Part shown: positions 8,201 through 12,344 of the stretch, piece after piece
How the letters are laid out: the number at the start of each line of letters is the position of its first letter
Numbering within the stretch: position 1 is the stretch's first letter
Source: JACRLI01 sp035542815
GTDB lineage: Bacteria; Eisenbacteria; RBG-16-71-46; JACRLI01
NCBI GenBank assembly: GCA_035542815.1
Contig: DATKKS010000263.1
Coordinates: 1 to 12,344, forward strand
Direction of reading: 5' to 3'
Length of the DNA stretch: 12,344 nucleotides
Made by a program: the position numbers and the translations under genes
Notes under the pieces: generated by a model
Seen by the model: the letters and a program-made list of their open reading frames with translations, nothing else
The model's database searches: none
What the model was told of the DNA's origin: nothing

Positions 8201-8326
8201 GAGCGCTGCCAGCAGCACGCGCAGGGGGGTGAAGGCACGAGGCGCCCCGCGATCCGGGGCGCGACGGCCGGCGCCGGCCTGCGTCGGCTCATCGCAAGGG
8301 GAGGGTGGCCTCGGCGAGCGAGCCAT
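5204..8326 (-). CDS. Outer-membrane chaperone-usher pilus usher with C-terminal Ig-like extension
   Basis: This 1040-residue protein is the likely outer-membrane pore and assembly platform for the pilus encoded upstream. The first 30 residues are polar, followed by a signal-like hydrophobic run (about 36-50), then an N-terminal domain (about 72-195). The middle (about 215-710) is beta-rich and usher-like: it has a SGNGFVLSSFPLTQPSQFD block, then FRGNLPPGWEVELYRNG, EGTYTFENVPLLFGWN and QRVFYGPQG, all typical of ushers. After the barrel come a DSNGNGVMDPGE loop (from residue 726) in an Ig/SdrD-like unit, a CNA-B-like unit (about 820-905), and a roughly 130-residue Ala/Pro/Arg tail ending in an amphipathic IEPLRVIWRAILRAFGFHK. 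The ATG at 8326 overlaps the chaperone gene by 38 bases and has GGGAG six bases upstream. Ushers are usually about 800-900 residues, so the tail is extra. The clade is unresolved: some features recall the alternate (CS1-type) class and others the archaic class. Confidence 0.85.
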   Translation of the reverse strand: MARSPRPPSPCDEPTQAGAGRRAPDRGAPRAFTPLRVLLAALLALLTLAQPAHPAPTPPEPTSEEDSGPELSLAAVRLGGAVLTDALACYQTPEGLLVPLGALSGLLDLAIEVDTARGRADGFFIREGRHFTLDMRARSVRVEDHERPYDASRVRRMGGDIYVEAGLLASWLPLDLTFDSYAAVLWVQPREPLPMQLRWERQRLIAHNLSQLGAHAASAPVIPTPYGPWDVPFIDQTLSFSLAPKSDGGRRVWLQHTAYVTMDLLYTEAGARFTGETRDGSSEFHAHAARKDPDAGLLGWLHAREIAGGEVAYPGLDLVARPASGNGFVLSSFPLTQPSQFDQHTFRGNLPPGWEVELYRNGAILAYQQASPEGTYTFENVPLLFGWNSFQRVFYGPQGQRRVETDVFNVGADLTPPRQSYYQAVVSGLGTRDERSLLEWNYGLTRRVSTTVSLASARLEDATRRYGNLGVQVLCGNLLGSADVANDLGHGLVTKAGVQTRVGQLGILLRHVQADGFRSEELNTQTRTREITTLRFDAMIRPPALPAFPMVLEMSRDRIDGSRVVEQVAGRVSCSRHGLSISDFTTWTRTTDPGSAQQKRTEGTLLLSRQLRHFALRGELDYEFEGSQSRNAMSVTAEVPTGEASQLAAGLNREMASGQLRYLLGYQKTGGGLGVGLQTSYTPGVGLAGNLSFTVGLNRDPRTRTWQMHARSVAGAGAASARVFLDSNGNGVMDPGEPPIGGVSLLLDDSFSPAQTGRDGVAFISNMPSDRGVDLSVVPATLEDPQWILERPAAQLVPRAGKVSMVDFPVLLSGEAAGTVRVRSAQGRKPAEGIQLELVDPPTGEVVRHTRSDYDGFYNFDELKPGRYVVRLVGVQLARLGLALPPERQVDIGRSGDVLDGLDFLLEPQSSVRTIAATAGAAPSPATPAPPAPAESLAEIPGPVAAALSALPAPRLGRAHARAALLAGPALPARPSDSGTRIAVRRPQPQRTLAGIRVLPSPPPPSDTLTVRAPRGRRPSWIEPLRVIWRAILRAFGFHK

Positions 8327-9254
8327 CCTGGGCTCCCGTGGGGTCCGTGAAGGTCAGACGCAGCACTGCCTGCCGGGTGCGGCCGGGCGGCAGGCGAATC
8401 GGCAGCTCGAGAACGCGGCGGGTGTTGGGGGTGTACACCGCGACTCCCCGGGCCACCCCAACCACTTCCTCCGGCTCCCCGTCGCGAGCCAGGAAGGCGG
8501 TCAGGTCTCCGTACACCGACTGGTTGCCGGCGCGCTGTAGCACCACGTGCAGCTGAGCCGGCGGATCGGCGCCCGGCGCGGGCCGCAGCTCAAGGTCGGC
8601 GAGGCTCACCGTGGCGGACGTGGCCCCGTGCCGCACGATGAGCGGTACGGCGACCCCGAACACCGGCCGCAGCCGGAGGTGGATCTCCCCGGCGGATGCC
8701 CGCTCCGGCTCGCCCGCCGCCTCCGCGTCGGGCACGGCCCGGAAGAGCAGGTGCGAGCGGTACTCGCCGGGGGGCAGGTCGGCAGGAAGGCGCAGCTGCA
8801 GCCGCACCGTCTGCGGCACGTGCGGCACCAGCTCCACCCGGCGGGGAGAGAAGCGCACCAGGGTGTCCGCGAAGTGCTCGGTGCTGTCCGGAACCGCGAC
8901 CTCCTGGAAGCCGCCGGTCTCGGTCATGCGAAAGCGCACCAGGCTCATGCGATAGGTCGCGGTCTTCGAGCCGGTGTTGACCAGGGTGAGCTGCGCGGTC
9001 CTCCGGCTGCCGTCGAAGACCACCCGGGTCGGGCCCACCAGCAGGCCGCCGATCCCGCCTGCGCCGGACGGGTCCGGCACGGGCGGTGCCGCAAGCGACG
9101 CGACGGCGGCGGGTGCGCTGGCCTCCTCGGCCGGGGCTCCCGCCGCCGCGCAGTGCCAGCCGAGGGCGAGATAGGCCGCCCCGGCCAGCGTCATCGTCAC
9201 CGCTAGGGTCGCGGGCCCGAGCCGTCCTGGTCTCGGGCCACGGGCTGACAGCAT
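8289..9254 (-). CDS. PapD-like periplasmic pilus chaperone
   Basis: This 321-residue protein is predicted to hold pilin subunits in the periplasm and deliver them to the usher by donor-strand complementation. A signal-like hydrophobic stretch (about 15-32) is followed by an Ala/Pro-rich linker. The first Ig-like domain (about 71-175) opens with GGLLVGPTRVVFDG, where Arg77 may correspond to the PapD subunit-anchoring Arg. It continues with LTLVNTGSKTATYRMSL, FSPRRVELVPHVPQTVRLQL and LPPGEYRSHLLFRAVP. The second domain (about 190-321) contains FGVAVPLIVRHG, the usual chaperone strand. I chose the ATG at 9254 because GGAAGGAAG lies five bases upstream; a TTG at 9308 in the same frame would add 18 charged residues before the signal. 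It sits 57 bases after the pilin stop and overlaps the usher start. The first domain's family resemblance is strong; the exact clade is not determined. Confidence 0.87.
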   Translation of the reverse strand: MLSARGPRPGRLGPATLAVTMTLAGAAYLALGWHCAAAGAPAEEASAPAAVASLAAPPVPDPSGAGGIGGLLVGPTRVVFDGSRRTAQLTLVNTGSKTATYRMSLVRFRMTETGGFQEVAVPDSTEHFADTLVRFSPRRVELVPHVPQTVRLQLRLPADLPPGEYRSHLLFRAVPDAEAAGEPERASAGEIHLRLRPVFGVAVPLIVRHGATSATVSLADLELRPAPGADPPAQLHVVLQRAGNQSVYGDLTAFLARDGEPEEVVGVARGVAVYTPNTRRVLELPIRLPPGRTRQAVLRLTFTDPTGAQDGSLAEATLPLR

Positions 9255-9259
9255 CGGTG

Positions 9260-9268
9260 CTTCCTTCC
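9260..9268 (-). promoter_or_regulatory. Ribosome-binding site deciding the chaperone start
   Basis: On the minus strand GGAAGGAAG ends five bases before the ATG at 9254. It supports that start over the in-frame TTG at 9308, which sits only three bases after the pilin stop. Confidence 0.6.
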
Positions 9269-9311
9269 TTACTCGCGCGGGTTCCCTCCTGGGCCGCGCG
9301 TGCTTCAACGG

Positions 9312-9833
9312 CTAGTTGTAAGTAACCGTCACCGAGAACGAGCCGCTGTAGACGCCCGACGCCTGGCTGGCGCCCACGTGCAGCGTGGCGCCCACGTATA
9401 GCGTCTGCGCGCCGCTGCCGTCCAGCGTGCCGGTGCCGCTGGGGCTGCTGGTGAAGGTGTCGACGCCCATGTTGTCGGGGCCGTCGCTAATGGTGATCGC
9501 GCTGGACGGCAAGGTGATGGCGTAGGTGTTGTTGGCCTGACCGGTCACGTTGAAGGTGGCCGGGGTCACCGCGGAGGCACTACCCAGCGTGGTTCCGCCG
9601 GTGGCCGACCGCACCGGGCTGGCCGCGGCGGTCTGCACCACGGTGCCAAGCAGGGCGCCCGCGACGACCGAACCGAAGTTCAGGTGCGACGTGCGCGCGA
9701 TGCCGATCGCCGTGATCATCGTGACGCCGGCGTTGGCGGTCGTGGTGGCGTTGTTCATCTGCGCCTGGGCGAGCGGGGCCAGCGCGGCCACCGCGCCCAC
9801 AACGACCAGCAGGATCAGGACGAACCTCTTCAT
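9312..9833 (-). CDS. DUF4402-type pilin-like subunit, first gene of the chaperone-usher operon
   Basis: This 173-residue secreted protein is the likely structural subunit of the pilus. It has a clear signal peptide (MKRFVLILLVVVGAVAALAP, with cleavage probably after LAQA at about 24). The mature part matches the DUF4402 pattern: HLNFGSVVAG near residue 50, a TGG...SAVTPATFNVTGQANNTYAITLP block, a threonine- and glycine-rich centre, and a C-terminal strand YSGSFSVTVTYN. It is rich in Ala, Thr, Ser and Gly and has no cysteine in the mature region. The ATG at 9833 has GGAGGG four bases upstream (9838-9843). DUF4402 proteins are short beta-sandwich secreted proteins; its position ahead of a chaperone and an usher supports a pilin role, though this is inferred from context. 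It is the only subunit gene in the cluster, so either the fibre is made of one subunit or minor subunits and an adhesin lie elsewhere. Confidence 0.85.
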   Translation of the reverse strand: MKRFVLILLVVVGAVAALAPLAQAQMNNATTTANAGVTMITAIGIARTSHLNFGSVVAGALLGTVVQTAAASPVRSATGGTTLGSASAVTPATFNVTGQANNTYAITLPSSAITISDGPDNMGVDTFTSSPSGTGTLDGSGAQTLYVGATLHVGASQASGVYSGSFSVTVTYN

Positions 9834-9948
9834 GACACCCTCCGTGTTGGGCGATTGGAAGCGCCATCCGCGGGTTCACCGGCGATGGCCCGGGCTATGG
9901 TTCTTCGGACCAAGAGTCCTCTCGGTCACGACCTGTCTGCGAGCCGGG

Positions 9949-9957
9949 CCCCCCCCC
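9949..9957 (-). repeat. Nine-base homopolymer (G on the sense strand) at the predicted transcription start
   Basis: A run of nine C on the plus strand, read as G9 in the pilin operon direction, spans the position expected for +1 of the sigma-54 promoter (about 9952). I saw no longer homopolymer elsewhere in the window. Such runs can change length by slippage. Confidence 0.7.
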
Positions 9958-9962
9958 GTCCA

Positions 9963-9979
9963 AGCAATGGAAGTGCCAG
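9963..9979 (-). promoter_or_regulatory. Sigma-54 (RpoN) -24/-12 promoter for the pilin operon
   Basis: Reading the minus strand, CTGGCAC, five bases, then TTGCT matches the RpoN consensus TGGCAC-N5-TTGCW at every defined position. The -24 GG (9977-9976) and -12 GC (9965-9964) are separated by exactly the 10 bases that sigma-54 requires. Predicted +1 is near 9952, giving a leader of about 119 bases before the pilin ATG. Sigma-54 promoters need an AAA+ enhancer-binding activator; none is encoded in the window. Confidence 0.75.
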
Positions 9980-10028
9980 ACGGCTTTGTCGCGGTGGCGG
10001 CCACGGGTTACGCAGTTTGTGAAAGCGT

Positions 10029-10059
10029 CTTGTCCAGAGCGCAGGTGCACAGGAGCAAG
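10029..10059 (-). promoter_or_regulatory. Imperfect inverted repeat, candidate activator-binding site
   Basis: CTTGTCC at 10029-10035 faces GGAGCAAG at 10052-10059 (one bulged base), with the palindrome GTGCAC near the centre. It lies about 77-107 bases upstream of the predicted start, where enhancer-binding protein sites for sigma-54 promoters often sit. A shorter repeat, ACGC-N11-GCGT, occurs at 10010-10028. There is no evidence beyond symmetry and position. Confidence 0.28.
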
Positions 10060-10176
10060 CCGGGACGGTGGGGAATTGGCCACGCTCTTCTCGGCTTCTC
10101 CCGGCGTTGTCGGCAGATGGGATTGGCTTCTTGAAGGAAAAGTCGGGCGTGGTCAGGGCCTCTCTGCGGAAGGCGG

Positions 10177-10194
10177 GGCGCCGCCCGCGGCGCC
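10177..10194. repeat. Perfect 7-bp GC hairpin
   Basis: GGCGCCG, loop CCCG, CGGCGCC. The stem would be very stable, but neither strand has a T run after it, so it is not a standard intrinsic terminator. In DNA this GC-rich it could be chance. Confidence 0.4.
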
Positions 10195-10609
10195 AACGAG
10201 GGGAATTTGGGGCGGGCGCCGAGGGCGGGGGGGCGCGCGAGCCGGCCTATGGGTCGGGGGAGCCTGGCCTCGCGTGAGCCTGCGCCCAGAGCCCTGGCGC
10301 GGGCCACGATGGTTCGAGTGACCTCTGAAGTGGCGGCGCAAGTCCCTTTTGTTCCAACGAATGGCGGACGGCCCCTCATGTCGAGGCTGAGATAGGCGGC
10401 GGGGGGCGGGTTCGCTCCGTTCGTTCATGTGGAATCTCGGGATTCGTCGAAATTCACTGCCAAGAACAGAGTTGTGGGTTGATCTTCGCTGTGCCCTGCC
10501 ACGTGGTTCCGGGCGGAAGTCTCGCCCGGGCCCGGCCCCTCTCTGCCCACGTGGGTGAGACACCGACCCCCTGGGGAGCCTGGTGTAGAGGGCGGGACGG
10601 GATTCGAGG

Positions 10610-10921
10610 ATGTCCACGACCATGGAAGGGGGCCGGGTGGGGCACGAGACCGAGGTGCTGGCGAAGGCCCAGCGGCGGCGATTCACGGCCGCCGAGAAGC
10701 TGCGGGTGCTGCGCGAAGCGGACCGCTGCACGAAGTCCGGCGAGGTGAGCGCCCTGCTGCAGCGTGAGGGGTTGTACTCCTCGCGCCTCTCGACCTGGCG
10801 TGAGGCGCGCCGGCGGGGCGAACCGGCCGGGTTGGCGCCGGGTGCGCGAGGTCCGCAGGCGAAGCCGATCGATCCCCGGGACAAGAAGCTCGTCGAACGG
10901 GGGCGCGAGATCGCACGGCTC
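10610..10921 (+). pseudogene. IS3-family transposase orfA, 3'-deleted
   Basis: About 104 residues from ATG 10610 match the helix-turn-helix protein OrfA of IS3-family elements: RRRFTAAEKLRVLREADRC, then GEVSALLQREGLYSSRLSTW, REARRRGEPAGLAPGARGP and the start of the leucine-zipper segment DKKLVERGREIARL. In a complete element OrfA continues with the rest of the zipper and a programmed -1 frameshift into OrfB. Here the sequence jumps straight to the last part of orfB at about 10920. The helix-turn-helix region looks intact, so a DNA-binding fragment could still be made. ATG 10610 has GAGG directly abutting it, too close to be a good ribosome-binding site. Confidence 0.8.
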
Positions 10922-11229
10922 CAACGACAATCGGTTCTCGGATCGCACTTCAAGACCTTGAAGGACCGGCCCGAGTTCCCCCAGCGCTTCGGTGGGATCG
11001 AGGATGCCCGGGGCTTCTGCGGCGACTTCTTCCCTTGGTACAATGCCGAGCACCACCACGTCGGGCTCGGGCTGCTCACGCGGCACCCCGAGCGGTCTCC
11101 CAACGGGCGGCCGTCACCGAGGCCACGGCCGACTGCCGTCGCGGATGCGGCGGGCACAAAGTGTTCGGGCGAAGGCGCACAGTTGGGAGGTCCGTGACGA
11201 ACACTTCGATGGGCCGGAACCCGAACTGA
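10920..11229 (+). pseudogene. IS3-family transposase orfB, C-terminal remnant with frameshifts
   Basis: The fragment begins at the conserved SNDN-FSE segment (here SNDNRFSD, frame starting 10920), shifts by one base at about 10943, and continues SHFKTLKDRPEFPQRF, GGIEDARGFCGDFFPWYNAEHHHVGLGLLT. These are the final blocks of the IS3-family integrase domain and include the region of its last catalytic Glu. The first two catalytic Asp and roughly 800 bases of normal orfB are absent. After LLT the frame changes again (AAVTEATADCRRG, as in AVTEAR tails, in another frame) and the remnant fades by about 11229. The one-base loss puts this fragment in the same frame as orfA, leaving a fused open frame 10610-11197 of 195 residues that cannot transpose on its own. 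Confidence 0.75.
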
Positions 11230-11317
11230 CGCACATTCGGCTACACCGAACCATCTACGACTCGTCAGACGTCGGACGCGATACCCTCGAAGATCTCAGC
11301 CAACATTGGAGGTCCGA
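11230..11317 (+). other. Short leader before the VOC gene
   Basis: The composition drops in GC here relative to everything upstream. A 5-bp hairpin TTCGG-CTACA-CCGAA lies at about 11239-11253. No confident promoter and no attC core (GTTRRRY) were found at this left boundary. Confidence 0.35.
11308..11312 (+). promoter_or_regulatory. Ribosome-binding site deciding the VOC gene start
   Basis: GGAGG sits five bases before ATG 11318. The in-frame TTG at 11306 overlaps this site and would not have one of its own, so ATG 11318 is the start. Confidence 0.75.
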
Positions 11318-11704
11318 ATGCGGAGAGTCACAGGCATTGGCGGCATCTTCATGAGCGCCAAGGATCCCAAGGCGCTTTGCGCTTGGTACAAGAAGCACCT
11401 CGGGATCGACGTTCAGGACTGGGGCGGAGCAGCCTTCGACTGGACTGACTCCGAAGGCAACCCGACCAAGGGAACTACGGCCTGGTCGATCGGTCCAGCA
11501 GACGGCAAGCACTTCGCACCGAGCAAGTCGACCTTCATGGTCAACTATCGAGTCGAAGATCTGGCCGCACTGCTCCAAGCACTGCGCGAGGAAGGTTGCC
11601 ATGTGCTCGAGAAGACCGACGACTCGGAGTACGGAAAATTCGGATGGGTCATGGATCCAGAGGGCAACAAGGTTGAACTCTGGCAGCCACCACAGGGGCA
11701 ATGA
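11318..11704 (+). CDS. VOC (glyoxalase/bleomycin-resistance fold) family protein
   Basis: This 128-residue single-module VOC protein has the two paired beta-alpha-beta-beta-beta halves: VTGIGGIFMSAKDPKALCAWYKKHLGI at the N-terminus, then DWGGAAFDWTD, MVNYRVEDLAALLQALREEGC, and a closing GKFGWVMDPEGNKVELWQP. The closing Glu (in VELW) is the usual C-terminal metal ligand. The N-terminal position that normally holds His in glyoxalase I-like enzymes is Gly here (GIGGIF), so a classical metal site is doubtful and the substrate is unknown. Codon composition is less GC-rich than the upstream genes. The gene is followed within 30 bases by an attC-like site, and a fragment of a second member of the same subfamily follows that. 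VOC proteins are common cargo of integron cassettes, so this is best read as a captured cassette gene. Confidence 0.87.
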   Translation: MRRVTGIGGIFMSAKDPKALCAWYKKHLGIDVQDWGGAAFDWTDSEGNPTKGTTAWSIGPADGKHFAPSKSTFMVNYRVEDLAALLQALREEGCHVLEKTDDSEYGKFGWVMDPEGNKVELWQPPQGQ

Positions 11705-11733
11705 AGCTCGGTTCCTCGCGAGGAGGACCGACG

Positions 11734-11810
11734 TCTGACCCCTCGCTCACCCGGTCGCTCAACAGCCGGCTTCACCGTCTGTCGGTCGCCGGTTGGCTCG
11801 AACGTTAGGC
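11734..11810 (+). other. attC-like integron recombination site
   Basis: The right end reads GGTTGGCTCGAACGTTAGGC, with core GTTAGGC (11804-11810) fitting GTTRRRY. The left end, GTCTGAC at 11734-11740, is one base off the expected RYYYAAC. Between them the arms form an imperfect palindrome: CTCG-CTCA-CCCGG on the left against CCGG-TTGGCTCGA on the right. Alternatively the left core is GCTCAAC (11757-11763), an exact RYYYAAC match that gives a shorter 54-base site. Both length and position, 30 bases after a cassette-type gene, fit attC. No integrase gene is in the window. Confidence 0.6.
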
Positions 11811-11819
11811 GGCACGCTC

Positions 11820-11957
11820 GTGCAGGGAGTCCCGACGGAACGAGGGACTGGAATTGCCGGGCTCTTCTTCCGGGCGCGCGACCCGCAGGCGCTCGCGCGC
11901 TGGCACGACGGCCGCTGCATCAGCAAGCTCACGATGCGAGTGTCTCAAAGTCGCTGA
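11820..11957 (+). pseudogene. Truncated second VOC-family gene
   Basis: The frame 11847-11909 reads TGIAGLFFRARDPQALARWHD, closely matching the first helix-strand unit of the intact VOC protein (TGIGGIFMSAKDPKALCAWYK). After the Trp the similarity ends, and the frame runs through unrelated residues to TGA 11955-11957. No ATG stands at the expected start; a GTG at 11820 is in frame but has no clear ribosome-binding site. It begins just after the attC-like core, where the next cassette gene would be. Only about one sixth of the gene remains, so it is not functional. Confidence 0.6.
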
Positions 11958-12094
11958 CAGGTTCCGCTTGCCCTCAGGGGATCTTGAATTCGACGGAACA
12001 GGTTCATTGACCCCGCGCGAGTGAGGCTATACCGCCCCCGGACTTCTCGGAGCGCCCCTGGACTTCGAAGGTCGCGGGTTCGTCGTCACCCGGG

Positions 12095-12301
12095 TCACGG
12101 AAACCGATAGCCCTGGAGATCCGGGTGGTGGCGGGCATCTAGCCGCGCCGGCAGAAGAACTGGGCCCGGCCTGACGGGGTTTCCCGTCAGAGGAAACAGC
12201 GTGCGGTTGTCATCCGCCGGAAGGAGTCGGCCCGCCGGGGTGTACTCCCTGCCCACCAAGTCGTCCACCGGAGTCTGCATCGGCCCGCCTTCCGTCTCCA
12301 T
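12095..12301 (-). CDS. Doubtful small hypothetical protein
   Basis: The open frame encodes 68 residues from ATG 12301, or 61 from ATG 12280, which has GGAAGG seven bases upstream. The product is Pro/Leu/Arg-rich (for example GREYTPAGRLLPADDNRTLF) with no signal peptide, helix or motif I recognise. Its middle is a perfect DNA hairpin. It may be a real orphan, a cassette scrap or chance; I lean towards chance. Confidence 0.22.
   Translation of the reverse strand: METEGGPMQTPVDDLVGREYTPAGRLLPADDNRTLFPLTGNPVRPGPVLLPARLDARHHPDLQGYRFP
12171..12190. repeat. Perfect 8-bp hairpin
   Basis: CTGACGGG, loop GTTT, CCCGTCAG. The stem is perfect, but no T run follows on either strand, so intrinsic termination is not supported. 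Confidence 0.5.
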
Positions 12302-12344
12302 CCCTATGTAGCTCCCCCAGTGGCGACGAGCGACACTCCGGATC

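Larger units (their letters stand above)
9980..10609. other. Gene-free interval between the pilus operon and the IS remnant
   Basis: Apart from the inverted repeats noted separately, I see nothing coding here. The open frames on both strands are low-complexity Arg/Pro/Gly translations typical of GC-rich noncoding DNA. The right part (about 10440-10609) may contain the left end of the IS3-family element, but no terminal inverted repeat could be paired with a right end. No tRNA, rRNA or CRISPR pattern is present. Confidence 0.5.
11958..12344. other. Terminal interval, largely uncharacterised
   Basis: There is no recognisable gene family on either strand apart from one doubtful small minus-strand ORF. 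A heptamer GGACTTC occurs twice (about 12039 and 12060). No further GTTRRRY core with a matching left arm was found, so the cassette array, if that is what it is, appears broken here. Confidence 0.4.

Noticed and set aside
8290..8292. ATG overlapping the chaperone stop (ATGA) as usher start
   Set aside because: It is out of frame with the usher; the in-frame ATG at 8326 has a GGGAG site six bases upstream.
9900..10060. c-di-GMP (GEMM-I-like) riboswitch upstream of the pilin
   Set aside because: On the minus strand GACAAAGCC followed by a CCGUC...GACGG stem recalls the aptamer, but the GGCAAACC block and GNRA loop are missing. The region also contains the consensus sigma-54 promoter, so it would lie mostly upstream of the transcription start.
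11183..11189. Left attC core (GTTGGGA) before the VOC gene
   Set aside because: The last base does not fit GTTRRRY, no matching left arm was found, and it lies in the IS remnant 130 bases before the gene.
10440..11300. Terminal inverted repeats of the IS3-family element
   Set aside because: A GTAGA-GG similarity between the left flank and the reverse complement of the right flank was noticed, but it is too short and interrupted to call the ends.
11958..12160. Plus-strand coding in the last 400 bases (for example a LGAPLDFEGRGFVVTRV frame)
   Set aside because: The frame is short and has no start codon with a ribosome-binding site and no recognisable family pattern.
12171..12190. Intrinsic terminator
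   Set aside because: The stem is perfect, but neither strand has a T run following it.

Overview
This is a very GC-rich Gram-negative window; the outer-membrane usher shows there is an outer membrane. An FeoB with a gate-2 motif of the RRDFGAAGLY type and a 19-haem cytochrome suggest a metal-respiring bacterium, for example a Myxococcota/Desulfuromonadota-like lineage. The taxon cannot be fixed from this sequence, and an uncultured phylum is possible. Base composition is uniformly GC-rich up to about 11.2 kb and visibly lower in the last kilobase.

Region 1 (1-4867, + strand) is a tightly overlapping three-gene unit: feoB, open to the left edge; a 79-residue protein with eight cysteines (1836-2075); and a 931-residue fusion of a 19-haem periplasmic cytochrome c domain to a six-helix cytochrome b-like membrane domain (2072-4867). 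The genes overlap by 1 and 4 bases. The simplest reading is ferrous iron import coupled to quinol-driven electron export or ferric reduction at the cytoplasmic membrane. The c-haem part contains a clear tandem duplication of a seven-haem module.

Region 2 (4869-9833, - strand) holds a SemiSWEET sugar transporter gene (4869-5123) downstream of a compact chaperone-usher operon. In transcription order the operon is a DUF4402 pilin-like subunit (9833-9312), a PapD-like chaperone (9254-8289) and a long usher (8326-5204). The usher carries Ig-like/CNA-B-like C-terminal domains and a Pro/Ala/Arg-rich tail. About 130 bases upstream of the pilin start is a consensus sigma-54 promoter (9963-9979) with the exact 10-bp GG-to-GC spacing. 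A nine-base G run on the transcribed sense strand lies at the predicted transcription start. An inverted repeat at 10029-10059 is a possible activator site.

Region 3 (9980-10609) has no convincing gene. Region 4 (10610-11229, + strand) is an IS3-family deletion remnant: most of orfA is joined to the last part of orfB, with the DDE catalytic core missing. Region 5 (11230-12344) looks like a scrap of integron cassette array without an integrase in the window: an intact VOC/glyoxalase-fold gene with a strong ribosome-binding site (11318-11704), an attC-like site (11734-11810, core GTTAGGC), and the start of a second, truncated VOC gene just beyond it. The last 400 bases hold only a perfect hairpin and one doubtful small ORF.

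The items most worth checking are the FeoB/Cys-rich/19-haem cytochrome b unit, the sigma-54-driven DUF4402 chaperone-usher operon with its unusual usher tail, and the VOC-attC-VOC cassette remnant.
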